Part shown: in pieces, positions 36,777-45,845 of the stretch
Position numbering within the stretch: the first letter of the stretch is position 1
Layout: each line of letters starts with the position of its first letter
Origin: Sedimentisphaerales bacterium
Lineage (GTDB): Bacteria > Planctomycetota > Phycisphaerae > Sedimentisphaerales > Anaerohalosphaeraceae
DNA: 64,000 nt
Direction of reading: 5' to 3'
Assembly (NCBI GenBank): GCA_016930745.1
Contig: JAFGGE010000031.1
Coordinates: 30,819-94,818 of the forward strand
Notes under the pieces: generated by a model
The model's input: the letters and a program-made list of their open reading frames with translations, nothing else
The model's database searches: none
What the model was told of the DNA's origin: nothing
Program-made: the position numbers and the translations under genes

Positions 36777-37546
36777 GAGCCGGGATAGATCAATTGAATT
36801 TCTCTTTCCTGGGCGGCTTTTTGCCAATCCGGCAAAGGTTCGATGTCCGTAACGATGAAATCCAATTCGTCAATATCGGCAATTTTATATAAGGCCGGAT
36901 TGTCAAATTTGGTATGATCTCCGACAAAAACAACCTGGGCCGCCTGGCGCAGCACCAGGCGGGTAAAGGTCACCGTCGCCACATCCGCTCCGCTGATACC
37001 CCCGGTTATGCTGATATCATCGGCCCCTGTGAAGGCCTTGAAACCGCCAAGCTGGGAAATCGTGGCCTCGGCAGACGGACCGATCATATCCATCCGCTCC
37101 GGACGGTACAGGCCCCCCGTTACAATAATTTTATGGCGAATCTGTTCATGCAGCCGGCTCATCAGGTGCAGCGAATTAACGATGATCGTAAGGCTTTTTT
37201 TTTCAATGAGATACGGCACTATTTCGAAACAAGTGCTGCCGGCCTCCAGATAAATAATATCCCCGTCATGGATCAAAGCCGAAGCAAGCTGTCCGATGGT
37301 CTTTTTGGCGGCCACATTACGGGTATGACGAAATCGAACGGACATGTTCATATCGGGAAGGTCGGTCAGGACAGCTCCACCGTAGGTCTTTTTCAAAAGC
37401 CCGTTTTGTTCGAGATAGTCCAGGTCTCTTCGTATTGTAACCTCAGTCACATGAAAGGTTTGCGCTGCCTGATTCACACGGATTCGCCCGTTGTTGCGAA
37501 GCTCGTTCAGGATATATTCGCGCCGTTGTTGTGCCAGTAGTCCCAT
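36764..37546 (-). CDS. DeoR family transcriptional regulator
   Basis: The 260-aa protein has the DeoR N-terminal winged helix (QRREYILNELRNNGRIRVNQAAQ, VTEVTIRRDLDYLE) and a C-terminal sugar-phosphate sensor domain of the isomerase fold (IYLEAGSTCFEIVPYL, KIIVTGG, TGADDISITGGIS, VGDHTKFD). DeoR proteins repress neighbouring genes until a phosphorylated sugar binds. It diverges from the fused E1 dehydrogenase gene, a natural candidate target. The effector is unknown. No PTS or sugar kinase genes are adjacent. Confidence 0.92.
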   Translation of the reverse strand: MGLLAQQRREYILNELRNNGRIRVNQAAQTFHVTEVTIRRDLDYLEQNGLLKKTYGGAVLTDLPDMNMSVRFRHTRNVAAKKTIGQLASALIHDGDIIYLEAGSTCFEIVPYLIEKKSLTIIVNSLHLMSRLHEQIRHKIIVTGGLYRPERMDMIGPSAEATISQLGGFKAFTGADDISITGGISGADVATVTFTRLVLRQAAQVVFVGDHTKFDNPALYKIADIDELDFIVTDIEPLPDWQKAAQEREIQLIYPGSKEG

Positions 37547-37609
37547 TTGTCTGACCAGCCCCTGCGAGGTAAAAATTCCCTTTTTTAAGCTTGCCTTCCT
37601 TTCCCTTAT

Positions 37610-37637
37610 ACTATAGACATAGGGTCAAATTAGGCAA
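37610..37637 (-). promoter_or_regulatory. Possible promoter of the deoR-type gene
   Basis: Minus-strand TTGCCT, 16-nt spacer, TATAGT, ~64 nt upstream of the regulator start. Confidence 0.38.
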
Positions 37638-37725
37638 GAGAAAAGTTCGTTTTCTTTCGTTCTGTTCCCATTTTATTCAATAGTGAACTGTTCTTGTACC
37701 GATTTTGTTTGCTCATGAGGGCCTG

Positions 37726-37748
37726 TTTTGATACCATATTTTTCAAAA
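37726..37748. promoter_or_regulatory. Candidate operator before the dehydrogenase gene
   Basis: TTTTGA-N11-TCAAAA is a perfect 6-bp inverted repeat, with about 21-bp centre symmetry, ~45 nt upstream of the GTG start. It is a reasonable site for the divergent DeoR protein, but short and AT-rich. Confidence 0.28.
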
Positions 37749-37791
37749 TGTAATGGGTAAATGGCCAACGGCAATCGAAGGAGTATCCGAA

Positions 37792-40029
37792 GTGAATCTG
37801 CAAGTGGAAGACATGCGTACGAAAGCGGTCCCGGCGATCGCATCCCTCATGAAACAGGGAACCATCACGCTGAATAACGTTAAGGACTGGCTCCGCACGA
37901 TGTATGAAATTCGGTTTTTTGAAGATCAGGTTTTCGAGCTTCTGGGGCAAAACCTGATCAAAGGAGCCTCCCATCTTTATGCCGGTCAGGAAGCTGTCGC
38001 AACGGGCGCCTGTGCGGCGATCCAGATGGGGGATGTCATCGGATCCACCCACCGGGGACACGGACACTGCGGAGCGATCGGAAACAAATACGCCCAGGAC
38101 GACCAGACGCGACAGGCGCATTGGAACCGGATGATGGCCGAGCTGATGGGTCGCCAAACCGGGTACTGCGGCGGGCGGGGCGGTTCCATGCACATCGCCG
38201 ATGTCAAACACGGCAACCTTGGCTCCACAGGTATCGTGGGGGGCAATATCCCCAATGCCGTCGGCGCTGCGCTGGCGGAAAGATACAAACAGGACAATGC
38301 CGTCGTAGTATCCTTCTTCGGGGACGGAGCCACAAATACAGGCGCTTTTCATGAGTCCATGAACATGGCCTCCGTTCTGAAGGTGCCGTTAATCGTGATT
38401 ATTGAGAATAATCTGTATGGTATGAGCGTTCCCTTTTTCGGCAGTCCTGTGGAAGGAGCCGGTTGCGCCGCCAACATCGAGCATATCGCGCAGCGTTCGG
38501 CCGCCTACGGCGTACCGGCGAAAATCATCGACGGTCAGGATGTGGTGGCGGTGTTTCTGGCGGTCCGGGAAGCGGCCGACTATGCCCGTAAAAACCAGCA
38601 GATGATTATGATCGAAGCCAAGACCTACCGATGGTACGGCCACAGCCGCAGCGATCCGCGGGTCTATCGCACAAAAGAAGAAGAGAAGGCCTGGAAAGAA
38701 CGGGATCCGATCGCCGTCCTGAGCAAAAAACTTTTGGAGGAGCAGCTTTGTACACAACAGGAGCTTGATGCGATTCGCGACAGGGCCGATGCAACCATCA
38801 AAGCTGCTACCCAATTTGGACTCGACAGTCCCTGGCCGGATGCGTCGGAACTGGCCAAAGACGTTTATGTCATCGAAACCTACCCGGAATCGTTGATTGC
38901 CGACGAAAAAACAGCGTCAGCCCAAGTCATGAAGGCTACGGAGGCATTCGAGACGGCGGTGAAAACGCTGACGGGACAGACCAAAAAAGAGATCACCGAA
39001 AAGGCCAAAGAGAAGATCCGCACCGAGTTCGGCATGAATGTGCTGTTGATGAAGGAAGCCATCATCGAGGCCCAGGCCGAAGAAATGCGCCGCGATAAAA
39101 ACGTGATTATCGAAGGCGAGGATGTCGGAATCTATGGAGGCGCCTACGGCGCTACCAAGGGCCTTCTGCAGGAATTCGGCGCCAAGCGCGTGATCGATAC
39201 CGCCATTTCCGAGGCCGCGATCGTGGGCGCCGCCGTGGGCGCGTCATTGCGAGGCCTGCGTCCCATCGCCGAGCTGATGTATGTGGATTTTATAACCATC
39301 TCCATGGACCAGCTCATGCATAACGGCGCTTTCAACCGGTATATGTTCGGCGGACATGCCAAAGTGCCGATGGTGATTCGGACCGAGGGAGGCGTGGGAC
39401 GGTGCATCGCGGCCCATCACAGCAAGTCTCTGGAGCCCTGGCTGGTAAATGTGCCGGGATTGTATGTCGTCATGCCCTCGACTCCGTACGACGCTAAGGG
39501 CTTGTTAAAAGCTGCCATCCGAAGCGATAATCCGGTCGTGTATATCGAGCATAAAGCGACCTACGGACAGGCCGGGGCAGTTCCTGCACAAGAGTATATC
39601 ATCCCGCTGGGGGTAGCCGATGTCAAACGAGCCGGCAAAGATGTGACGATCGTCACCTACAGCCGACAGACGATGTTTTGTCTGGCCGCCGCCAAAGAGC
39701 TGGCTGAAAAACACGGCATCGAGGCCGAGGTCATCGACCTGCGAACCCTCAAACCGATGGATATCGATACCGTGGCCGCCTCGGTGAAAAAGACCGGACG
39801 TCTGATGACCGTGGCCGAGAGCTTCTGCATGTGCGGCACAGGACCGGAAATTGTGCGTCGCCTGATCGAATACAAATTCCCGGATGGATACACGGGATTC
39901 GATTATCTCGATACCCCGCCGGTCAATCTGGCCGCCGCCGATGTGCCTCCGCCCATGAGCGAGCCGCTGGAGAACGCCAGTATCCCGACGCCCGACAAAA
40001 TCATTGCCGCCGTCAAGGCCATGATGTAA
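37792..40029 (+). CDS. Fused E1 alpha-beta subunit of a thiamine-dependent 2-oxoacid/acetoin dehydrogenase
   Basis: AAGGAG lies 8 nt before GTG 37792, which is preferred over the upstream ATG 37753 (no ribosome site); 745 aa. The alpha part (~20-350) has GASHLYAGQEAV, RGHGHC, GRGGSMH and the thiamine diphosphate site GDGATNTGAFHESMN...ENN, ending in the RSDPRVYRTKEE phosphorylation-loop-like region. A helical linker (~355-415) leads to the beta part (EGEDVGIYGG, TAISEAAIVGAAVGAS, AHHSKSLEPW, AVIDLRTLKP type motifs). The enzyme decarboxylates pyruvate, acetoin or a branched 2-oxoacid and acylates the E2 lipoyl groups. E1 alpha and beta are usually separate genes, so this is a fusion. It is followed directly by E2. 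Confidence 0.93.
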   Translation: MNLQVEDMRTKAVPAIASLMKQGTITLNNVKDWLRTMYEIRFFEDQVFELLGQNLIKGASHLYAGQEAVATGACAAIQMGDVIGSTHRGHGHCGAIGNKYAQDDQTRQAHWNRMMAELMGRQTGYCGGRGGSMHIADVKHGNLGSTGIVGGNIPNAVGAALAERYKQDNAVVVSFFGDGATNTGAFHESMNMASVLKVPLIVIIENNLYGMSVPFFGSPVEGAGCAANIEHIAQRSAAYGVPAKIIDGQDVVAVFLAVREAADYARKNQQMIMIEAKTYRWYGHSRSDPRVYRTKEEEKAWKERDPIAVLSKKLLEEQLCTQQELDAIRDRADATIKAATQFGLDSPWPDASELAKDVYVIETYPESLIADEKTASAQVMKATEAFETAVKTLTGQTKKEITEKAKEKIRTEFGMNVLLMKEAIIEAQAEEMRRDKNVIIEGEDVGIYGGAYGATKGLLQEFGAKRVIDTAISEAAIVGAAVGASLRGLRPIAELMYVDFITISMDQLMHNGAFNRYMFGGHAKVPMVIRTEGGVGRCIAAHHSKSLEPWLVNVPGLYVVMPSTPYDAKGLLKAAIRSDNPVVYIEHKATYGQAGAVPAQEYIIPLGVADVKRAGKDVTIVTYSRQTMFCLAAAKELAEKHGIEAEVIDLRTLKPMDIDTVAASVKKTGRLMTVAESFCMCGTGPEIVRRLIEYKFPDGYTGFDYLDTPPVNLAAADVPPPMSEPLENASIPTPDKIIAAVKAMM

Positions 40030-40066
40030 AAGACAGAGAAGATGAAACGTACTGGAGTGATTTTCA

Positions 40067-41707
40067 ATGCCAAAGGAAGTACGATTACCCCAGCTTGGAC
40101 AGACGATGGAAGAAGGCACCATTGTCACCGCGCTGGTCAAGGTTGGCGATACAGTCAAAAAAGGGGATGTATTGTTTGAGATCGAAACCGACAAGGCCAC
40201 GCTGGAGATGGAATCCCCCGCCGAAGGCTTTGTACGAAAAATCCTGATCGAAGTCGGCCAGACGGTGCCGGTCGGTACCCCGGTATTGATCCTTGGCCGG
40301 CAGGATGAGGAAATCTCCCAGAGCTATATCGATTCGCTGACCGGGTCTGAGACCTCCACCGTATCCCCATCCCCTGTAAAGAAGAGTTCCTCATCATCGG
40401 CCGCGATTCCTGCATCATCGAGTCCTGCGCAACAACCCGCCTCCCCCCCGGCGCCCGGTGCTGCCGCATTACCCGAGGGAACCCGCGTCATCTGTTTGCC
40501 GCAGCTTGGACAAACGATGGAAGAAGGAACCATTGTGACGGTTCTGATACAAGTCGGCGACGAGGTTAAAAAGGGTGATGTATTGTTCGAAATCGAAACG
40601 GATAAGGCGACCCTGGAAATGGAATCTCCGGCAGCCGGCTTCGTAAAAGCCGTCCTCGCCGAAGTCGGGCAAACCCTTCCCATCAATACGCCGATCCTGA
40701 TACTGGCCGACAAGGAAGTCGAAATTGCGCAGGCCTGTATTGATTCCATCAAATCCGGTGGCCCGGCGACGGCAACACCTTCGCCCCAAGCTCCTGTTCC
40801 GACCACAGCACAGCCGCCGACTGCGGCGGCAACTACGCCTATCGCGACAGGGGGACGTGTATTTGCCTCGCCGCGAGCCAAGATGGTTGCCGCTCAGCTT
40901 GGCCTGGATCTGGCGCGGATCAGTGCCTCGTCCGGCGCTGTACGAATCACCGAGGCCGATGTCCGTAAGGCCGCCCAAGGCGGGATCGCTCCTGCCGCCA
41001 CAATGGCTACCGTATCGGCGAAATATGGCCTTGGGCAGCGGATCGCCATCAACCGACTGCAGCGGATCGTCGGCGAAAAGATGCTGCTCAGCAAGCAGAC
41101 CATTCCCTGTTTCTATCTGAATATCCAGGTCGATATGACCGAACTGGTTAAGCTTCGCACCCGGATGAACAAAAGCGGCGATGTAAAAATATCCTTCAAC
41201 GATTTCATCATCAAGGCCGTCGCGATGGGCCTGCGGCATTACCCGATTATGACCGGCCGCCTTGATGGCGATCATATTCAAATGGCCGAGACGATCGATA
41301 TCGGTCTGGCGATTTCCACGGACCTAGGGCTGGTCGCGCCGATCGTGAAAAATACGGGTGCAAAATCGCTCCGGGAGATCGCCGTTTATTGCCAAGGCCT
41401 GATTGATCGAGCCCGCACTGAAAAGCTTTCCCTGGACGACTTGACCGGCGGCTGCATCACGGTTTCCAATCTCGGCGGGTTCGGGATCGATTCCTTCATT
41501 CCGATTGTCGTACCGGGACAGACCAGTATCCTGGGCGTCGGACGGATCAACGATGTCTGCCTGCCGATGGATGGCAACATCATGGTCCGCAAGGTAATGA
41601 ATCTCAATCTATCGGTCGATCACAAGGTCGCCAACGGGGCCGATGCTGCCCAGTTCCTGGACTTTGTGAAAAAGGCCCTGGAGCACACCGACAATTTTAC
41701 CCAGTAA
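40067..41707 (+). CDS. Dihydrolipoamide acyltransferase (E2) with two lipoyl domains
   Basis: GGAG upstream of ATG 40067; 546 aa. Two lipoyl domains, each with ETDKATLEMES (lipoylated Lys43 and Lys180), are joined by Ser/Ala/Pro linkers. A peripheral subunit-binding domain follows (~263-305, ASPRAKMVAAQLGLDL...RITEADV), then the catalytic trimer domain. The active-site signature reads DHKVANGADAAQFL: His519 is kept, but the usual Asp of HxxxDG is Asn523. It forms the core of the complex with the fused E1 upstream. No E3 (dihydrolipoamide dehydrogenase) gene is in the window, so the complex must borrow one. Confidence 0.94.
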   Translation: MPKEVRLPQLGQTMEEGTIVTALVKVGDTVKKGDVLFEIETDKATLEMESPAEGFVRKILIEVGQTVPVGTPVLILGRQDEEISQSYIDSLTGSETSTVSPSPVKKSSSSSAAIPASSSPAQQPASPPAPGAAALPEGTRVICLPQLGQTMEEGTIVTVLIQVGDEVKKGDVLFEIETDKATLEMESPAAGFVKAVLAEVGQTLPINTPILILADKEVEIAQACIDSIKSGGPATATPSPQAPVPTTAQPPTAAATTPIATGGRVFASPRAKMVAAQLGLDLARISASSGAVRITEADVRKAAQGGIAPAATMATVSAKYGLGQRIAINRLQRIVGEKMLLSKQTIPCFYLNIQVDMTELVKLRTRMNKSGDVKISFNDFIIKAVAMGLRHYPIMTGRLDGDHIQMAETIDIGLAISTDLGLVAPIVKNTGAKSLREIAVYCQGLIDRARTEKLSLDDLTGGCITVSNLGGFGIDSFIPIVVPGQTSILGVGRINDVCLPMDGNIMVRKVMNLNLSVDHKVANGADAAQFLDFVKKALEHTDNFTQ

Positions 41708-41730
41708 TCTCGGCCAGAGTCGACGATTCG

Positions 41731-41760
41731 GGACCCCTGTCATTTCTTGTTTTGGGGTCC
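41731..41760. terminator. Inverted repeat between convergent E2 and sulfatase genes
   Basis: GGACCCC and GGGGTCC form a perfect 7-bp stem around 16 nt, spanning the sulfatase stop. There is no T-run after it in either direction, so terminator function is only possible. Confidence 0.3.
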
Positions 41761-43200
41761 ATAGAGATGCATTCCCTGGCGCGCGGCTTCTATTGCTTCA
41801 TGCGTGTCCTGAGGGGCGCCGGGATCTCCCTGCTGAGTCATCCATCGATCCAGTTCTGAGCGTAAAGATGCCTTGAGTGGTGAAAAGGAGGGATCGTCTG
41901 CGAGGTTTTTCATCTCGTAAGGATCGTTCTCCGTATCATAGAGTTCCTCCGGCGGGCGATGCATATATCGCTTGACAAGGTCGTAGGTATGGGGATCGTT
42001 CCATGCATCCCCAATCCAAGTAGCCCAATAGGGATTATTGAGCTTGCCGTCTCCGGACCATCCCATGAGATGTTTTTCGATGTAAATTTCATCGGACCTC
42101 AGGTTTCGGATGTACCGGTATTGTCCGTCGCTGACCGTGCGGACAGGATAAGCGGGTCCTTCAGGGATGTTGTTATGAGATCCGTAAACATAGTTGCGAT
42201 GGTCTGACTTTGTACCCAAAAGCACTGGCAGGAAACTTGTACCGTCATAACGGTGTGTAAAAGGCTTTCCGCCGGCGGCCTCAACAAGAGTGGGCAGAAC
42301 ATCCGTATATTGGACCAAAGCATTCGTTCGTTTGCCGGGAGGTACCCGGCCGGGCCAGCGCGCCATCAACGCGGTATGCAGGCCGGTATCCCAGTTGGTC
42401 CATTTGCAGCCGGGGAATTGGGCGCCCTGTTCAGATGTGAACAGGACGAAAGTATCGTCGGCTTTACCCGTGCTCTCAAGAATATCCAGAATCTCACCAA
42501 CCTGGGAATCCATGAAGGCGATCTCGGCAAGATAACGTGCATAGGCCTGGCGGGTGGTCGGTGTATCTGCGATATTGGGAGGAAGCTTGATTTTCTCCGG
42601 CGGGTATTTGGAAGGATCACCCATAACCCAGGGAACATGCGGCTCAACGAGTGCTACGACAAGGCAGAAAGGCTGGTCTTCGGATCGGCTCATAAAACGG
42701 CGGATACCGGCAACTTCATGCGGTCGTGTAGGATCCCGAACACAGTTTGTATCAAAGCCGGGTACCATTTCGAACGGAAACGCTTTCTTGGGCAGGACAT
42801 GGACTTTGCCGGTAAGACCGACACGATATCCAAGATCACCCAGATGATGAGGCATGGTAGTAATATCAGGCCGGCTGGCCGAGTGGTTCCAGGCGCAGCC
42901 GTTGGACATAGGGTAAAGACCGGAATAAAGCTCAGCGCGACAAGGTTGACACATGGCCGAACCAAGGTAGGCGCGGTAGAACACCATGCTTTGAGAGGCA
43001 AGCTTGTCAAGATTCGGGGTGAGGGCGTTCCGGCCGCCATATACCGGCAGGTCGTTGTAAGTACAGTCGTCGGCCATGATAATGAGAAAATTGGGCCGTT
43101 TTTTACCAGCCGGCTGTGCCCCTTTTATAAGTCCTGATCCAAGTAAAATTGTAGCAACTGTGAATCCGGTAGAACTCAGAAAGTTTCGTCTGTTCAACAT
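41740..43200 (-). CDS. Tat-exported sulfatase (formylglycine-dependent family S1)
   Basis: AGGAG lies 8 nt before ATG 43200, shortening the ORF to 486 aa and placing a twin-arginine signal (NRRNFLSSTGF) at the very start. The alkaline-phosphatase fold is recognised by PNFLIIMADDCTYND (metal aspartates), the modification motif MCQPCRAELYSG (the formylglycine cysteine followed by P and R, but with Cys rather than Ser at the fourth position), and later DSQVGEILDILES and SEQGAQFPG. It would hydrolyse sulfate esters of marine- or host-type glycans. A maturase gene is not seen nearby. Confidence 0.92.
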   Translation of the reverse strand: MLNRRNFLSSTGFTVATILLGSGLIKGAQPAGKKRPNFLIIMADDCTYNDLPVYGGRNALTPNLDKLASQSMVFYRAYLGSAMCQPCRAELYSGLYPMSNGCAWNHSASRPDITTMPHHLGDLGYRVGLTGKVHVLPKKAFPFEMVPGFDTNCVRDPTRPHEVAGIRRFMSRSEDQPFCLVVALVEPHVPWVMGDPSKYPPEKIKLPPNIADTPTTRQAYARYLAEIAFMDSQVGEILDILESTGKADDTFVLFTSEQGAQFPGCKWTNWDTGLHTALMARWPGRVPPGKRTNALVQYTDVLPTLVEAAGGKPFTHRYDGTSFLPVLLGTKSDHRNYVYGSHNNIPEGPAYPVRTVSDGQYRYIRNLRSDEIYIEKHLMGWSGDGKLNNPYWATWIGDAWNDPHTYDLVKRYMHRPPEELYDTENDPYEMKNLADDPSFSPLKASLRSELDRWMTQQGDPGAPQDTHEAIEAARQGMHLYGPQNKK

Positions 43201-43293
43201 TCTGATTGCTCCTGTGGGATATCGAAATCTGAAACATTTAGTATAACATATCGGAGAGTTAGAAAGAAGTAGATGATGAAAGGACAGAGGCGC

Positions 43294-43325
43294 AAAAAAA
43301 CGGCCCTGGCTGCGAGGCCGGGACC
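43294..43325 (-). terminator. Rho-independent terminator of csrA
   Basis: On the minus strand a GC-rich hairpin (CGGCC...GGCCG, with possible extension) is followed by seven T residues. It lies just past the csrA stop. Confidence 0.7.
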
Positions 43326-43355
43326 GGTATGTGTGTGTTCTATCCACGTCAGGGA

Positions 43356-43556
43356 TCAGTCCTGAGTGGTTTCTCCTTTTTCCTTCTCGGCCTTTTCCTT
43401 CTGGATCGCCTCGTAGACCTCTTTACGGTGAACGGATATCTCGCGTGGTGCGTTAATGCCGAGCCGGACTTTGTCACCGCGAACATCGACGACGGTAATT
43501 TCAACATTGTCGCCGATCATGATCGACTCATCTTTTTGTCTGCTCAGGACCAACAT
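43356..43556 (-). CDS. csrA: Carbon storage regulator CsrA
   Basis: A 66-aa RNA-binding global regulator that blocks translation at GGA-containing hairpins. The sequence [34 protein letters not shown] is nearly the family consensus, including the L4/R6 and the VRLGINAP region; the C-terminal ~18 residues are a charged EKEK tail. AGAAGGAG eight nt upstream is an excellent ribosome site. It has its own promoter and terminator. Its targets could include the structured EPS leader, which has several GGA-containing loops, but that is conjecture. Confidence 0.97.
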   Translation of the reverse strand: MLVLSRQKDESIMIGDNVEITVVDVRGDKVRLGINAPREISVHRKEVYEAIQKEKAEKEKGETTQD

Positions 43557-43637
43557 TATCTCGACTCCTTCTAGTTCTGCTGGTCGCCCCGTTCAACCGC
43601 TCGCGGGTGCTTTCGATAACCTTTTTTGCCATAACCA

Positions 43638-43643
43638 ATTATA
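43638..43643 (-). promoter_or_regulatory. Putative -10 element of csrA
   Basis: A perfect TATAAT on the minus strand, ~82 nt upstream of the csrA start; no good -35 is visible. Confidence 0.3.
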
Positions 43644-43960
43644 CGCTGCTGGTCGGCTTGATACCGACTCTTTTCTATCGGCAGTCCAGCCCAGCCGCTA
43701 CACTAAGTAATACCATCATCGGCGTTTTTCAGGAGGGCAAGTAGTAAATTTTCCGCATTTGGAGACTCGTTCTGTCTTTATCGGCCTAAAACTGATATTA
43801 CTCTATACCAATAAAAGACTTACATTCAAATAAAAGGAGCTTCCAAGGAAATAAAGGAAACGATCCCTTCGTTACCTTTATATATTCGATTTGGCGATTG
43901 AAATTGTTCGGAATGTCTTTCAAGATAGAATATAAATCATTGAATTATAAAGACTTATAT
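43644..43960. other. AT-rich intergenic region
   Basis: Sequence between csrA and the downstream end of the membrane protein gene. It is AT-rich beyond about 43740, has no supported ORF and no clear structure apart from a weak GTCGG/CCGAC repeat at 43652-43668. Confidence 0.5.
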
Positions 43961-44866
43961 TCATCCATTTTTTCGGTGATACTCCATTTTAACGGCAATC
44001 CAGTAGCCCGCAACGGCCCCAATCGAGGCCCACGAGACCATCTGGATCGGAAGAATAGCACAAACCGGTCTGGCGAAAAAGGCGGCCGGATAATTATCGA
44101 CCATATGCCCCAGGACATCCGGCTTGGACGCGACCAATACAATAACGACATAAACCACGATGGCGGAAGCAATTACGGTGACAGCGTAGGGAACATCCAA
44201 AAACCGTTTCGTTGCCCATGCCGCCAGGCCAAAAGCGACACATACCGCAAAAGCGATTTGCCCGTTACCGGGTTGTGCAACGACCGAACCGATCTGGGCA
44301 TCAAAAACGCGGACACCCTGGGCAAAAATCCCCAGAGCAATCTGTCCGATAATCACGGAAATAACCAGAGCCGCCAGGATATTGACGACATTATTGCCCT
44401 TGGACTTAGCCGGATCCTGGCCCGGAACTTCCGGAGGTTGTTGGCGTACAACAGCCCTGCCGACAAAGACCCCTGCATACCCGGCTAAAACGATCGCCAG
44501 CCAAAAGAATCCCTCCCGGCTGAGTGAACTATAAAGCAACTGTCGCTGCGCTAAGGTGCTGTTGGCCCGGACCAGAGAGAGCATATTCCCGGATCGGAGC
44601 GTCCATAGGCATAATCCCGCCGGGGCGGCCAGAGGGGCGATATACCAGCCATAGGGGTAGGCCAGGAAAAAGCCGATTAGACCCGAAAGAAAGGCCAGGC
44701 CGATACAAGCCGCCATATCCGAGATACTGACAGAGTTTCCAAAAAGGGTAATCCCCCGTTCCGGATCCGGAGACATGACCAAGGGCTGAGCAAGAAAGCC
44801 CAGCAGGACAATCCCCACACCCATGGCGGCGGCGATCCGCACTCTCATCAGCCATGTCAATTCCAT
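43961..44866 (-). CDS. Polytopic membrane protein of unknown function
   Basis: ATG 44866 has AAGG eight nt upstream, whereas the track starts at GTG 44875; the chosen protein is 301 aa. About eight hydrophobic helices are visible (AAAMGVGIVLLGFLA, ACIGLAFLSGLIGFFLAYPYGWYIAPLAAPAG, FWLAIVLAGYAGVFVG, VVNILAALVISVIIGQIALGIFA, and four more). A short cytoplasmic or periplasmic loop (RQQPPEVPGQDPAKSKG) divides the halves. I do not recognise a family or catalytic motif. It is monocistronic in appearance. Confidence 0.72.
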   Translation of the reverse strand: MELTWLMRVRIAAAMGVGIVLLGFLAQPLVMSPDPERGITLFGNSVSISDMAACIGLAFLSGLIGFFLAYPYGWYIAPLAAPAGLCLWTLRSGNMLSLVRANSTLAQRQLLYSSLSREGFFWLAIVLAGYAGVFVGRAVVRQQPPEVPGQDPAKSKGNNVVNILAALVISVIIGQIALGIFAQGVRVFDAQIGSVVAQPGNGQIAFAVCVAFGLAAWATKRFLDVPYAVTVIASAIVVYVVIVLVASKPDVLGHMVDNYPAAFFARPVCAILPIQMVSWASIGAVAGYWIAVKMEYHRKNG

Positions 44867-45026
44867 ATCGTTCACCTTCGGGATTATAAAACCTGCACCT
44901 TATCAATCATCGGCAGTTCGGTCAAGATGTTTTATCCTGGGGTAAGTCCCTTTTCGAAAAAAGGGGTTCAGGTTCGCCGGAGGCTTTTGTTCGTTTTTTC
45001 GGACGAAGCAAAACCGGTGTCCCAGC

Positions 45027-45740
45027 TTATCGGTTTCGGGAACCCGGGGATGGGAAAAGCTCTCGTTGAGCGAACATCGCCATATAGTGGTAGGTTCCCT
45101 GAATCAGCTCATACCGAATCAGAATCCAGCCGGCCTGCTCGGCCTGTTCGATCAATAAAGCCGGCGACCACGCGTGGTCTCTGGAACCGCCCGTCGCCAG
45201 GGCGCGGTGGTGTTCGATTACGCACAGCCTCCCGGTCGGCTTGACAACCCCATGGAGATGCTTGAGGTAGTCGACGTGTTTGCCCTCGCCGAGATGATGA
45301 TACGTCTTGGAAAGAAACGCCAGATCGCAACTGTTTTCCGACAGCCCGGTTCCATCATACGGACACAAATACGGCTTGATCTGCGGCGTATCGGCAAGGC
45401 GTTCGGTCATTCTGTCAACCTTTGCCTGTTCGACTTCCGCGGCGCGGATAATACCGTTTTCTCCAACAAAGGCAGACATTCGCTGCGCCCACCAGCCGTC
45501 CCCGGCGCCGATATCGACAACGACATCCCCGGCGCGCAGGTCCAGCTCCTTCAGAATGTAATCTGCTTTCTCACGATAGGGATAGCCTCCGCCTCCCCAG
45601 CAAACGTGATCCTCGGGATTGACGATGCGCGTGCTCGGGTTCGGATTGGCCAACACCACCAAGGGGGCCAAAACCGCGACCAGGGAAAAAACCATAAGCA
45701 GGAAAATCGATATAGAAACACGATATTTTTTGTTTCTCAT
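45027..45740 (-). CDS. Exported class I SAM-dependent methyltransferase-like protein
   Basis: AGGGGG precedes ATG 45740; the 237-aa protein begins with a signal peptide or anchor (SISIFLLMVFSLVAVLAPLVVLA). The remainder is a methyltransferase Rossmann fold with motif I VVVDIGAGDGWWAQR, an acidic residue in RAAEVEQAKV, and motif IV-like CDLAFLSKTYHHLGEG. SAM is cytoplasmic, so an exported enzyme is puzzling; the segment may instead be an uncleaved anchor with the domain inside the cell. The N-terminal HVCWGGGGYPYREK motif resembles a small family of predicted exported methyltransferases. Confidence 0.8.
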   Translation of the reverse strand: MRNKKYRVSISIFLLMVFSLVAVLAPLVVLANPNPSTRIVNPEDHVCWGGGGYPYREKADYILKELDLRAGDVVVDIGAGDGWWAQRMSAFVGENGIIRAAEVEQAKVDRMTERLADTPQIKPYLCPYDGTGLSENSCDLAFLSKTYHHLGEGKHVDYLKHLHGVVKPTGRLCVIEHHRALATGGSRDHAWSPALLIEQAEQAGWILIRYELIQGTYHYMAMFAQRELFPSPGSRNR

Positions 45741-45845
45741 AACAGGCCCCCTATGCAAATTGTCCGAATGAAACGGTTTGTTTCCAAGCCACCGCCCTGT
45801 TTTAAGAATCGCAAAACGCACAGACAGGAAAAGAACAAAACAACT

